DNA of 64,000 bases. Source: Burkholderia sp. NRF60-BP8 (GTDB lineage: Bacteria > Pseudomonadota > Gammaproteobacteria > Burkholderiales > Burkholderiaceae). Positions 9,548 through 18,290 of the stretch are shown piece after piece. The translations under genes and the position numbers were made by a program. Numbering within the stretch: position 1 is the stretch's first letter; each line of letters starts with the position of its first letter. The stretch is from positions 248,001-312,000 of the forward strand of contig NZ_CP013373.1 of the NCBI RefSeq assembly GCF_001522585.2, read 5' to 3'. The notes beneath the pieces were generated by a model. That model worked only from the letters and a program-made list of their open reading frames with translations, ran no database searches and was not told the DNA's origin.

Positions 9548-10174
9548 ATGACGACTTCCACGCTCCTTCCTTCGTACACGGCCTTCGACGGCCACCGGCG
9601 GCTCGCGTCCGGCCCGCTCGCGACGGTCGCGCTCGCGGTCCGGCAGACGGCCGGCGACGCGATGCCCGGTTCGATCCTGATCTTCGACGACGCGACGGGC
9701 CGCTCGATCGACCTCGACCTGCGCGGCACCGTGGACGACATTCGCGCGCGCTATGCGGTGCCGTCGGGCGATGCATCCGGCGGCGCCGGCGAGCCGGCCG
9801 GCGCGGGCGAGCAGCGCGGCCGCGGCCGGCCGAAGCTCGGCGTCGTGTCGCGCGAGGTCACGCTGCTGCCGCGTCACTGGGAATGGCTCGGCGCGCAGCC
9901 GGGCGGCGCGTCGGTCGCGCTGCGCAAGCTCGTCGAGGACGCGCGGCGTACGCATGCGGCGGCCGACCGGCAGCGCGACGCGCAGGCCCGTGCCTACCAC
10001 TTCATGTCGGCGATGGCGGGCGACCTGCCCGGTTTCGAGGAAGCCGCGCGGGCGCTGTATGCGAACGATCCGGCGCGACTGGCCGAGTGCGTCGCCGGCT
10101 GGCCCGACGACGTGCGCGACCATGCGCTCGCGCTGGCGCGCGGCGACCTGCCGCCGTCCACCGAAGGCCACTGA
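9548..10174 (+). CDS. DUF2239 family protein
   Basis: 208 residues, soluble, no signal peptide. The N-terminal half reads as a compact alpha/beta domain (YTAFDGHRRLASGPLATVALAVRQ, ILIFDDATGRSIDLDLRG). A Gly/Ala-rich linker then leads to GRPKLGVVSREVTLLPRHWEWLGAQPGGASVALRKLVEDARR, a stretch resembling a small DNA-binding or regulatory segment, and the C-terminus is helical. I place it in DUF2239, a family of unknown function, from memory. Its gene ends 15 bp before the carotenoid oxygenase gene and shares the operator-rich promoter at 9464-9513. Confidence 0.75.
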   Translation: MTTSTLLPSYTAFDGHRRLASGPLATVALAVRQTAGDAMPGSILIFDDATGRSIDLDLRGTVDDIRARYAVPSGDASGGAGEPAGAGEQRGRGRPKLGVVSREVTLLPRHWEWLGAQPGGASVALRKLVEDARRTHAAADRQRDAQARAYHFMSAMAGDLPGFEEAARALYANDPARLAECVAGWPDDVRDHALALARGDLPPSTEGH

Positions 10175-10189
10175 CGGAGCGCCGACGCC

Positions 10190-11533
10190 ATGACCGTATT
10201 CGACCTGAACCGCGGCGCGATCGCGCCGGTCGCCGACGAAGTCGACCTCGTCGATCTGCGTGTGACGGGCGCCATTCCGCGCGAACTCGACGGCACGCTG
10301 CTGCGCAACGGCCCGAACCCGCCGGGTGGCCGTTTCGAAGGCAACGACATGCTGTCGTGGTGGCCGGAGGCCGCGATGCTGCATGCGATCGCGTTCGACG
10401 GCGGCCGCGCGGCCGGCTACCGGAACCGCTGGGCGCGCACGCAGCGCTGGGCCGCCGTGCACGCGCCCGGGCAAGTGCCGCATCTGCCCGACACCAATCC
10501 GAACGTGAGCGTGTTGCAGCATGCGGGCGAACTGCTCGCACTGGCCGAGGGCGGCGCGCCGCTCGCGATCACCGCCGCGCTCGATTCGCTCGGCCTGCCG
10601 GCGCGGCATGCGGGTTTCGACGGCGGGATGACCGCGCATCCGAAGGTCGATCCGGTGACCGGCGAGCTGATCCTGTTCCGCGCGGACTGGCGTGCGCCGT
10701 GGCTGCGCTACGGCGTCGCGGATGCGCAGGGCGTGCCGCGCGTCGAGCTCGAGATCGAGCTGAGCGCGCCGTCGATGATGCACGACCTCGCGATCACCGA
10801 AACCCGCAGCCTGTTGCTCGACCTGAACGTCGGCTACGACTTCTCGCTGCTGAAGCAAGGCCACCGGATGCCGCTGCGCTGGCACGACGACCGGCCCGCG
10901 CGCATCGGCGTGATCCCGCGCCATGGCGGCGACGTGCGCTGGTTCGGCGTCGAGCCGTGCTTCATCCAGCACGTCGTGAACGCGTACGATTGCGACGCGT
11001 CGTGCATCGTGCTCGACGCGGTGCGCTATCCGTCGTTCCTGCGGCTCGACGCGCGCACGGGCCGCTTCGCCGACAACCCGGTCGGCGAGCTGTGGCGCTA
11101 CGTGATCGATACGGCGAACGGGTTGGTCGACGAAGGACCGCTCGCCGACGGCGGCATCGAGCTACCGCGCATCGACGAAAGCCGGACCGGGCGCCGCTAC
11201 CGCTACCTGTATGCGGCCGAGCAGCCGAACAACGCCGAACTGCGCGGCGTGATGCGTTTCGATCACGTGCGCGGCACGACGATGCACTACGCGGTGCCGG
11301 CCGGCGACCAGAACAGCGAGCCGGTGTTCGTGCCGCGTCCGGGCCGTCGCGACGAAGACGAGGACGACGGCTGGCTGCTGGTGATGGTCTACCGCGCGGC
11401 GACGGATACGAGCGACGTCGTGATCCTCGATGCGCGCGCGATCGACGCGGGGCCGGTCGCGACCGTGCATCTGCCGCGCCGCGTGCCGGCCGGGTTCCAC
11501 GGCGCGTGGGTGCCGCGCGAACGTCGAACGTGA
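10190..11533 (+). CDS. carotenoid/stilbene cleavage oxygenase family protein
   Basis: 447 residues, seven-bladed propeller family (RPE65/CCD). The four iron-ligand histidines can be placed: H150 in TAHPKVDP, H198 in SMMHDLAIT, H261 in FIQHVVNAYD and H437 in GFHGAWVP. The N-terminal block IPRELDGTLLRNGPNPP is also typical. These non-haem iron enzymes split a double bond in carotenoids, apocarotenals or stilbene-like phenolics. No carotenoid biosynthesis gene is in the window, so a plant-derived phenolic or apocarotenoid substrate is a reasonable inference. Probably co-transcribed with the DUF2239 gene. Confidence 0.9.
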   Translation: MTVFDLNRGAIAPVADEVDLVDLRVTGAIPRELDGTLLRNGPNPPGGRFEGNDMLSWWPEAAMLHAIAFDGGRAAGYRNRWARTQRWAAVHAPGQVPHLPDTNPNVSVLQHAGELLALAEGGAPLAITAALDSLGLPARHAGFDGGMTAHPKVDPVTGELILFRADWRAPWLRYGVADAQGVPRVELEIELSAPSMMHDLAITETRSLLLDLNVGYDFSLLKQGHRMPLRWHDDRPARIGVIPRHGGDVRWFGVEPCFIQHVVNAYDCDASCIVLDAVRYPSFLRLDARTGRFADNPVGELWRYVIDTANGLVDEGPLADGGIELPRIDESRTGRRYRYLYAAEQPNNAELRGVMRFDHVRGTTMHYAVPAGDQNSEPVFVPRPGRRDEDEDDGWLLVMVYRAATDTSDVVILDARAIDAGPVATVHLPRRVPAGFHGAWVPRERRT

Positions 11534-11546
11534 GCGGCGGCGCGCG

Positions 11547-12713
11547 TCACTGCGCGCGCAGCGCGTCGACGATCTTGAGCCGCGCGGCGCGCATCGCCGG
11601 CAGGAAGCCGCCGACGAGTCCCATCACGAGCGAGAACGCGAGCGTCTTCACGACGATCGCGGGCGTCAGCACGAAGCGGAACGACAGGTCCGAGAAGGTC
11701 TGGAAGTTGGTCGTCGAGAACGACGCGAACTGCATCAGCGACGCGCACGCGAGCCCCATCACGCCGCCGACGAAGCCGAGCAGCAGCGCCTCTAGCAGGA
11801 ACGCGGCGAGCACGTTGGTGCGCTTGAAGCCGAGCGCGCGCAGCGTGCCGATCTCGGCCACGCGGTTCGCGACCGATGCATACATCGTGATCATCGCGCC
11901 GATCATCGCGGCGATCGAGAAGATCGTCGACAGCGTGATGCCGAGGATGTTGATGAACGTCGACAGCGCCTTCGACTGGTCGCCGTAGAAGGTCTGTTCG
12001 CGTTTCGCCTCGTCGGTCAGCCGCGGGTCGACGTCGATGTCGGCCTTGAAGCGCGCGAAGCCGTCGGCGCTCGGGATGCGCAGCACCATCGACGAATAGC
12101 TGGTGCGCCGGAACGACTGCATCAGCTGGTCGACGTCGCCCCAGATCTCCGAGTCGAAGCCGCTGCCGCCCGCGTCGAACACGCCGACGATGGTCCAGTC
12201 GCGCTGCGCGAAATGCAGGCGGTCGCCGAGTTGCGTGCCGCTGAAGCCTTTCGCGATCGCGCTGCCGACGACGATCTCCGACGAGCCCGGCGCGAACGGG
12301 CGGCCGGCCGCGAGCTTCACGTGCGGCCGCAGCGCGAGGCCGGCCGGCGACACGCCGCGGATCACGACGTTCGACGGCTTGCCGGTCGAGGTCTTGACGA
12401 GCGAGATCAGCACGACGGCTTCCTTCGAGACGAGCGGCCGTCCGTCCGGGCCGAGCGCGACGGCCGGGTGCATCTCGAGCGCGTTGGCCTGCTGGTGGTC
12501 GATCGAACTCTGGATCTCGGTCTCGGCGCCCTTGCGGATCACCACCGCGTTGTCCGCCTCGCCGGTCGACACGAGCGTTTTCGTGAGCCCCGCGTCGAGC
12601 ATCTGCACCGTCGCGAACACGAAGATCACGAGCGCCATCCCGCCGGCCGTGAGCGCGGTGGTGAGCCGTCGGGTCCACAGGTTGCGCGCGATGTAGGTGA
12701 GCGGAATGGCCAT
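11547..12713 (-). CDS. ABC transporter permease (MacB/FtsX type), second
   Basis: 388 residues: an N-terminal membrane helix (about 20-40), a large periplasmic MacB-like domain (about 45-260), and three C-terminal helices (about 265-380) ending in PAMRAARLKIVDALRAQ, the usual FtsX-like tail. Such permeases do not transport through a channel but couple ATP hydrolysis to periplasmic work or tripartite efflux. The start lies 8 bp past the stop of the upstream permease. It is the last gene of a four-gene minus-strand unit with an HlyD adaptor and an ATPase. Confidence 0.88.
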   Translation of the reverse strand: MAIPLTYIARNLWTRRLTTALTAGGMALVIFVFATVQMLDAGLTKTLVSTGEADNAVVIRKGAETEIQSSIDHQQANALEMHPAVALGPDGRPLVSKEAVVLISLVKTSTGKPSNVVIRGVSPAGLALRPHVKLAAGRPFAPGSSEIVVGSAIAKGFSGTQLGDRLHFAQRDWTIVGVFDAGGSGFDSEIWGDVDQLMQSFRRTSYSSMVLRIPSADGFARFKADIDVDPRLTDEAKREQTFYGDQSKALSTFINILGITLSTIFSIAAMIGAMITMYASVANRVAEIGTLRALGFKRTNVLAAFLLEALLLGFVGGVMGLACASLMQFASFSTTNFQTFSDLSFRFVLTPAIVVKTLAFSLVMGLVGGFLPAMRAARLKIVDALRAQ

Positions 12714-12721
12714 GCGCGCCT

Positions 12722-13873
12722 CTATCCGATCGCCCGCAGGCCTTCGACGACGCGCACGCGCGCGGCCTGCCACGCCGGCACGAGCGCGGCCGCGAGACCG
12801 ACCGCGACCGAGCACGCGGCCTGCAGCACGACCGTCTCGGTCGACACCTTGAACACCGGGAAGATGCCGCCGGCCGCCTGCTTGAACAGGCTCGCGGCGG
12901 GCGGCGTCGCGAGGATGCCGAGCGCGCCGCCGGCCACCGCGATCGCGACCGATTCGCCGAACACGAGCAGCGCGAGGAACCCGGGGCCGAAGCCGAGCGC
13001 CTTCAGCGTCGCGTATTCGGCCGTGCGCTCGCGCGCGCTCATCGCCATCGCGTTGGCCATCACGGCCATGATGATCAGGATCACCACGTACGACACGAGG
13101 CGGATCGCCGCGATGATCTGGTTCGACATCGCGACGAAGCCGAGCTGGAACGCCTGTTCGGTCTCGGTCAGCGTTTCGGCGAGCGAGTTCTTGAACACCG
13201 CGTCGACGTTGCGCGCGATCGACGCGCCGTCGTCGGGGTTCGCGATGCCGAGCACGAACACGCCGACCTGGTCGGCCTGCTTCGGCGTGCGCTTGCGCAC
13301 CGTCTCGTTCAGATAATCCCAGTGGAACACCAGCTGGCGCGTGATCGTCGAATCGTCGCGGCCGTCGAGAATCCCGCGCACGACGAAGTCCCACGTGCCC
13401 GGATAGATCGTGCCCTTCAGCGGGATCACGTCGCCGACCTTGAAGCCGAACTGCGTCGCGAGCTGGCGGCCCACGAGGCAGCCGCGGCGGTCGCGGTCGT
13501 AGTCGGCGCGCTGCTGCGCCGGCAGGATGAATTCGGGATACAGGTCGAGATAGTTGTCCGATACAGCAAAGCTCGCGAAGAAGTTCTTCGGGTCGCGGTA
13601 GATGCCGCCGAACCAGTTCGAGCGGACCACGGTCGTCACGCCGTCGACGCCGCGGATCCGGCTCTCGTCGCTCACCGGCAGCGGAAACACCAGCGAGATC
13701 GCGTTGCGCGTGACGAGCCGGCCGCTGGACGCGGCCGCCGCGCCCGCGTACCACGCGTCGACCACCGTATGCAGCAGCCCGAACGCGAGCACCGCGATGG
13801 TCAGCCCGAGCACGGTCAGGAGCGTGCGCAGCCGGTGCCGCAGCGCGTTGCGCGCGATCAGCTTCACGACCAT
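12722..13873 (-). CDS. ABC transporter permease (MacB/FtsX type), first
   Basis: 383 residues with the same plan as the next gene: helix near the N-terminus ([20 protein letters not shown]), periplasmic MacB-like domain, and three C-terminal helices ending [18 protein letters not shown]. The two permeases are diverged paralogues and probably form a heterodimer. It sits 21 bp downstream of the ATPase gene. Confidence 0.88.
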   Translation of the reverse strand: MVVKLIARNALRHRLRTLLTVLGLTIAVLAFGLLHTVVDAWYAGAAAASSGRLVTRNAISLVFPLPVSDESRIRGVDGVTTVVRSNWFGGIYRDPKNFFASFAVSDNYLDLYPEFILPAQQRADYDRDRRGCLVGRQLATQFGFKVGDVIPLKGTIYPGTWDFVVRGILDGRDDSTITRQLVFHWDYLNETVRKRTPKQADQVGVFVLGIANPDDGASIARNVDAVFKNSLAETLTETEQAFQLGFVAMSNQIIAAIRLVSYVVILIIMAVMANAMAMSARERTAEYATLKALGFGPGFLALLVFGESVAIAVAGGALGILATPPAASLFKQAAGGIFPVFKVSTETVVLQAACSVAVGLAAALVPAWQAARVRVVEGLRAIG

Positions 13874-13894
13874 CTTGCGCGCTCCCGCCGCCGG

Positions 13895-14593
13895 TCAGCC
13901 GGCGTGCCCATCGATCAGTTCTCCTTTTTCCAGATGGACGAGCGAGCGCGCGGCGCCGGCCGCATGCGCGTCGTGCGTCACCATGATGATCGTCTTGCCG
14001 AGTTCGGCGTTCATCCGCTGCAGCATCGCGAGCACGTCGGTCGCCGACGCGCGGTCGAGGTCGCCGGTCGGCTCGTCGGCGACGATCAGCACGGGATCGG
14101 TGATCAGCGCGCGCGCGATCGCGACGCGCTGCTGCTGGCCGCCCGACAGCTCGGACGGGTAATGGCGCGTGCGATCGCCGAGATTCACCATGTCGAGCAC
14201 GAGCTCGACGCGCTCGCGTCGTTCGCGGCGCGACAGGTGCGTGAGCATCAGCGGCAGTTCGACGTTCTCGAACGCGGTGAGCACGGGCATCAGGTTGTAG
14301 AACTGGAAGATGAAGCCGACGTTCGCGGCGCGCCATTCGGCCAGTTGCGCCTCGGCGAGTTGCGAGATGTCGAGGCCGCCGACGCGCAGCTCGCCGCTGT
14401 CGGGCCGGTCGATGCCGGCCACGAGGTTCAGCAGCGTGCTCTTGCCGGAACCGGACGGCCCCATCAGCGCGACGAAGTCGCCTTCGCCGATGTCGAGCGA
14501 GATGTCGGTGAGCACGGGCACGATCTGGTTGCCGCGCCGGTACGACTTCGCGACGTGGCTGATCTCGACGAGGGGCGGTAGGGCGTCGTTCAC
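13895..14593 (-). CDS. ABC transporter ATP-binding protein (MacB/LolD type)
   Basis: 232 residues if read from the GTG at 14593; no ATG occurs before the Walker A motif, so a GTG start is needed. Visible motifs: Walker [11 protein letters not shown]-loop [18 protein letters not shown], signature LSGGQQQR, Walker [14 protein letters not shown] and switch His in MVTHD. The QFYNLMP-type Q-loop is characteristic of the LolD/MacB branch. Only 5 bp separate it from the adaptor gene stop, so translational coupling is likely. Confidence 0.92.
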   Translation of the reverse strand: MNDALPPLVEISHVAKSYRRGNQIVPVLTDISLDIGEGDFVALMGPSGSGKSTLLNLVAGIDRPDSGELRVGGLDISQLAEAQLAEWRAANVGFIFQFYNLMPVLTAFENVELPLMLTHLSRRERRERVELVLDMVNLGDRTRHYPSELSGGQQQRVAIARALITDPVLIVADEPTGDLDRASATDVLAMLQRMNAELGKTIIMVTHDAHAAGAARSLVHLEKGELIDGHAG

Positions 14594-14598
14594 GCGCG

Positions 14599-15804
14599 CT
14601 ACTTCTTCGCGACGGTCACTTTCGCGCCGTCCTTCAGCTTCGCGCCCGGCGCGAGCACGACCGTGTCGCCGGATTTCACGCCACGGATCGCCACCAGTTC
14701 GCCGATCCGCATGCCGCGCGTCACGGCCGCCGCATGCACGGCGTCGTCCTTCACGACGAACACGACCGGCCGGCCGTCGCGCTCGACCACGGCGCTCGCC
14801 TGCACGGCGGTCACCGGCTGTCGGTCCTGCGGCGACGCCGGCTTCGACAGGAACGCGATCTTCGCGCTCATGTCGGGCAGCACGCGCTCGTCGCGGTCGA
14901 CGAAGCGCACCTTCACGAGCACGGTGGCCTTCGAGCGGTCGACGGTCGGCACGATCCGCGACACGCGGCCGGCGAAGCGCATGTCGGGCAGCGCGTCGAG
15001 CTGGATCTCGCACGGCTGCTCGGCGCGGATCTTCGCGATGTTCGATTCGGCGACGTCGGCCTCGACCTCGAGCGTCTCCATGTCGGCGATCGTCACGACC
15101 GCGCCCTTGCTGTCCGACGCGGACGAGAACGGCGTGATGTTGTCGCCGACGTTCGCGTGCTTGGCGAGCACGATGCCGTCAAACGGCGCGCGGATCACCG
15201 TCTGATCGACCGCGACCTGCGCGGCCTGCGCGTTCGCTTCGGCGGACGCGATCGCGGCCCGGTCGCTGGCGAGCGTCGCGCGCGCCTTGTTCACGCGCGC
15301 CGTGTCGGTGTCGAGCTGCGCGGCCGGCACGGCGCCGCGCGGCGCGAGCGCGGCGGTGCGGCGCAACGCGATCTCCGCATCCTTGAGTTCCGCCTGCGCG
15401 ACGCCGAGGTTCGCGCGGGAAACCTGCACCTGCGCGCGCGCCTGGGCAAGCGACGCCTGCACGTCGCTGCTTTCGAGCCGCGCGATGATCTCGTCCTGCT
15501 TCACGCGCGTGCCTTCGAGCACGCCGAGCCATTCGACGCGCCCCTGGCCCTTCGACGCGACCGCGGCCTTGCGTTGCGGCACGACGTAGCCGGTCGCATT
15601 GAGCTGCGTGTCGTTCTGGTACGGGTAGGCGGACGTGACGGACGTGGTGTCGACGGTCGGCCGACCGGTGAGCGCGAGGCCGGCGACGATCGCGATGACG
15701 ATCAGCGCGGCGGCGACCGCATAGCGGACCCACCGGCGCCGGCGCGGCACCGGTGCGATCGGACGCCGGTCGATTTTCAGTTTGTCCAGATTGTGATCGG
15801 GCAA
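14599..15804 (-). CDS. HlyD/RND-type periplasmic adaptor (membrane fusion protein)
   Basis: 401 residues from a TTG at 15804 that follows GAGG at a suitable distance. No ATG lies near the start of homology, and the longer frame upstream is arginine-rich junk. One N-terminal membrane helix (about 27-47) is followed by a split lipoyl/barrel-sandwich domain (KGQGRVEWLGVLEGTRVKQDEIIARLES and VIRAPFDGIVLAKHANVGDNI) around a coiled-coil hairpin (about 120-210), then beta-barrel and membrane-proximal domains. It links the MacB-like inner-membrane complex to an outer-membrane channel not encoded here. First gene of the exporter unit. Confidence 0.88.
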   Translation of the reverse strand: MPDHNLDKLKIDRRPIAPVPRRRRWVRYAVAAALIVIAIVAGLALTGRPTVDTTSVTSAYPYQNDTQLNATGYVVPQRKAAVASKGQGRVEWLGVLEGTRVKQDEIIARLESSDVQASLAQARAQVQVSRANLGVAQAELKDAEIALRRTAALAPRGAVPAAQLDTDTARVNKARATLASDRAAIASAEANAQAAQVAVDQTVIRAPFDGIVLAKHANVGDNITPFSSASDSKGAVVTIADMETLEVEADVAESNIAKIRAEQPCEIQLDALPDMRFAGRVSRIVPTVDRSKATVLVKVRFVDRDERVLPDMSAKIAFLSKPASPQDRQPVTAVQASAVVERDGRPVVFVVKDDAVHAAAVTRGMRIGELVAIRGVKSGDTVVLAPGAKLKDGAKVTVAKK

Positions 15805-16163
15805 TTTGAGCGCCTCGAGACGGCGGCGGTCGTGTGACCGGCGCGATCCGGTTTCCGGGGAAAGGGACGGATGGACGCCAGTATAAGCGCGGCCCCGGCG
15901 CCGTGCGAGCCGGTTTGCGGCGCCGTGCGGCGGCGGCCTGTCCGGCCTGCCGGCGCAGGCTGACGCGCCGGCCCCCGGGGAAACCCGAGGATGCAAGCAA
16001 CGTGTCAACTTGCCGCGAACGCGGTGCGTTATGGAACCAGTGCGCCAGGTTTTGTCGCGACGGAAACGGCGAAAGCCGGCCTCGCGGCCTGGGGCTCCGG
16101 TGCGAATGCCTCGCATCTTTGATTACCGGTACGTTTGATTTTTTCTCCGCTAAAGGAAGAACA
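15805..16163. other. divergent intergenic region
   Basis: 359 bp between the HlyD-type adaptor (minus) and a small secreted-protein gene (plus). It must hold promoters for both. AAAGGAAGA just before 16164 is a good ribosome site for the small gene. I see no confident -35/-10 pair and no coding potential. Confidence 0.5.
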
Positions 16164-16397
16164 ATGAAGAAGACGCTCGCTTCGATCATCGCCGCAGCAT
16201 TCGCGCTCGCATCGGTTTCGGCATTCGCACAGGCGTCCGCGCCGGCAGCCGACACGTCGGCCGCCGCTTCGGCACCGGCCAAGAAGGATCACAGCAAGCC
16301 GAAGCACCAGCTGAAGCACCACGGTTCGAAGAAGGGCCAGGCGAAGGCTGCAGCCGCATCGGCCGCCGGCACGAACGACGCAGGCACGCAGAACTAA
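16164..16397 (+). CDS. small secreted Lys/His/Ala-rich protein
   Basis: 77-residue precursor with a standard Sec signal (MKKTLASIIAAAFALASVSAFAQA, cut after AFA). The mature part of about 54 residues is disordered and strongly basic, with KKDHSKPKHQLKHHGSKKGQ in the middle and Ala/Ser-rich flanks. The overall look resembles acid-shock-type periplasmic peptides, but I see no conserved domain. A clear ribosome site and a strong downstream terminator mark it as a real monocistronic gene. Confidence 0.75.
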   Translation: MKKTLASIIAAAFALASVSAFAQASAPAADTSAAASAPAKKDHSKPKHQLKHHGSKKGQAKAAAASAAGTNDAGTQN

Positions 16398-16439
16398 GCG
16401 GTTCGCCCCACGACCGGCGTTGCCGGTCAGCGGTTTGCC

Positions 16440-16477
16440 AACCCCGCATGCTCCGGCATGCGGGGTTTCGTTTTTTC
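16440..16477 (+). terminator. intrinsic terminator of the small secreted-protein gene
   Basis: 12-bp perfect stem AACCCCGCATGC / GCATGCGGGGTT with loop TCCG, then TTTCGTTTTTT. It reaches the stop codon of the convergent Mut7-C gene. Confidence 0.85.
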
Positions 16478-17246
16478 AGGCGCCGGGTTCGGCGGGGTCG
16501 TCGAGCCGGGCGGGCGGCGGCATGCGCATCGCGTCGACCACCGCGCGCATGCGCCGCCAGTGCGAGCCTTCCCAGAACACGCGCCGGCACACGTCGCACG
16601 CGGCGAAGCGCCGGTGCCGCTGCCGGATGCCGGCCGGCACACGCGGCGCCGCGGTCGCCGCGTCGAGCGGATGCAGCGGCGCGTTGCAGCGCAGGCACAG
16701 CCGGAACGGCCGCATGTGCGGCGCGAGATCGAGCCGCTCGAACAGTTCGCGCAACTGGTCGGCCGGCTGCAGCGCATGGAGATAGCAGCCGCGCGCGACC
16801 GCGCGCCGCTTGAGCAGCTCGCGGTCGCGCGTCAGCACGATCCGGTTCTCGCGCTCGGCGAGCGCCGCGAGTTCGTCGTCGCGGTAGTGGTTGTCGTAGC
16901 AGGTGTCGAAGCCGGCGAGGCGCAGCAGTTGCGCGAGGCCACCGAGATGCGCGTCGGCCACGAAGCGCCATGACGCCGGTTGCCGCGCGGCCGCGCCGTT
17001 GACCGCCGGCCGTGCGCGCTCGGGAAAGACCTCGACGCGGTCGCCGTCGCCGAGCGGCCGGTCGAGCGCGGCCGGCGCGTCGTTCACGCACAGCCGGCCG
17101 ATTTCGGTATGCGGGACGCCGAGCGCCTCGATCGCATGCTTCACCGTCGCATCGCGGGCGTACGCGTGCGCGAACGCCCGGTCGCGCTGCGGGCGCGCGA
17201 GAAAGGCGTTCAGTTCGCCGTGAAAGCGGAAGGTCGCGGTCGCCAT
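16476..17246 (-). CDS. Mut7-C RNase-domain protein with N-terminal ubiquitin-like domain
   Basis: 256 residues. The first 80 or so look like the ubiquitin/ThiS-like Mut7-C domain (TATFRFHGELNAFLA to DGDRVEVFP). Residues about 90-245 match the Mut7-C (DUF82) PIN-like RNase domain: FVADAHLGGLAQLLRLAGFDT, NRIVLTRDRELL and a zinc ribbon made of LCLRCNAPL and ACDVCRRVFW. The acidic residues D (VADAHLG) and D (TRDRELL) match those proposed as catalytic. RNA processing is inferred from fold, not shown. It is a single gene convergent with a small secreted-protein gene. Confidence 0.85.
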   Translation of the reverse strand: MATATFRFHGELNAFLARPQRDRAFAHAYARDATVKHAIEALGVPHTEIGRLCVNDAPAALDRPLGDGDRVEVFPERARPAVNGAAARQPASWRFVADAHLGGLAQLLRLAGFDTCYDNHYRDDELAALAERENRIVLTRDRELLKRRAVARGCYLHALQPADQLRELFERLDLAPHMRPFRLCLRCNAPLHPLDAATAAPRVPAGIRQRHRRFAACDVCRRVFWEGSHWRRMRAVVDAMRMPPPARLDDPAEPGA

Positions 17247-17342
17247 CCGTGCAGTATCGCACCGCGCCCGGCCGGCGGCAGGCGCTGCAAAGCGCCGGCA
17301 TCTGTGTTTAACTCGCGGCTTCACGGAGCGAAGGAGCGGGAC

Positions 17343-18212
17343 ATGGATCTCGGGTTTATCGGGCTGGGCGAAATGGGGCAGGCGATCGCGACGAACCTGC
17401 TGAAGGCGGGCCACACGGTGCGGGTCTGGAACCGGTCGCGCGAGCGGGCCGAGCCGCTGGCCGCATTCGGCGCGCGTGTCGTCGACACGCCGGCCGACGC
17501 GTTTCGCGGCGACGCCGTGTTCTCGATGCTCGGCGACGATACGGCCGCGCGCGCGGTATTCGACGAAGCGCTGCTGGCCCAGGCGCCGCGCGGGCTGATC
17601 CACGTGAACATGGCGACGGTGTCGGTCGCGCTCGCCGAATCGCTCGCGCACGCGCATGCGTCGCGCGGCATCGACTACGTCGCCGCGCCGGTGATGGGGC
17701 GGCCCGACGTCGCGGCCGCCGCGCGCCTGACGATCATGGCGGGCGGCCCGGCCGAGGCGATCGACCGCGTGCAGCCGCTGTTCGACGCGATCGGTCAGAA
17801 GACCTGGCGCTTCGGTTCGCTGCCGCAGCACGCGAACGTCGCGAAGATCGCCGCGAATTTCACGCTCGCGTCGGCGATCGAGACGCTCGGCGAGGCGTCC
17901 GCGCTGCTGGGCGCGCACGGCGTCGCGATGCGCGATTTCCTCGACGTGATCACCAGCAGCGTGTTCCCGGGGCCCGTCTACGAAGGCTACGGCGCGATGA
18001 TCGCGGAGCGGCGCTACGAGCCCGCGCGTTTCAAGGCGCGGCTCGGGCTGAAGGACGTGCGGCTCGCGCTGGAAGCCGGCGACGCGACGTCGGTGCCGCT
18101 GCCGGTGGCGAGCGTCGTGCGCGACAGCCTGCTCGACGTGCTCGCGCACGGCGGCGGCGACCAGGATTTCGCGGTGCTCGGCGAGGCCGCGCTGCGCCGC
18201 GCCGGCCGCTGA
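17343..18212 (+). CDS. NAD(P)-dependent beta-hydroxyacid dehydrogenase family protein
   Basis: 289 residues. The N-terminal Rossmann motif GFIGLGEMGQAIATNLLKAGHTVRVWNRS is typical of the 3-hydroxyisobutyrate dehydrogenase family. The substrate block DYVAAPVMGRPDVAAAARLTIMAGG differs from the canonical DAPVSGG. HANVAKIAANF holds the catalytic Lys position. It may act on a small hydroxyacid or an imine, as some family members are imine reductases; the altered substrate loop makes a specific name unsafe. Confidence 0.85.
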   Translation: MDLGFIGLGEMGQAIATNLLKAGHTVRVWNRSRERAEPLAAFGARVVDTPADAFRGDAVFSMLGDDTAARAVFDEALLAQAPRGLIHVNMATVSVALAESLAHAHASRGIDYVAAPVMGRPDVAAAARLTIMAGGPAEAIDRVQPLFDAIGQKTWRFGSLPQHANVAKIAANFTLASAIETLGEASALLGAHGVAMRDFLDVITSSVFPGPVYEGYGAMIAERRYEPARFKARLGLKDVRLALEAGDATSVPLPVASVVRDSLLDVLAHGGGDQDFAVLGEAALRRAGR

Positions 18213-18290
18213 CACGCGACAGAAGCGCCGTGCGCACGGCATAATCGGCAGTCCGTTTCCCTTACATCATCATTCCAGGCAGAGGCAGTC

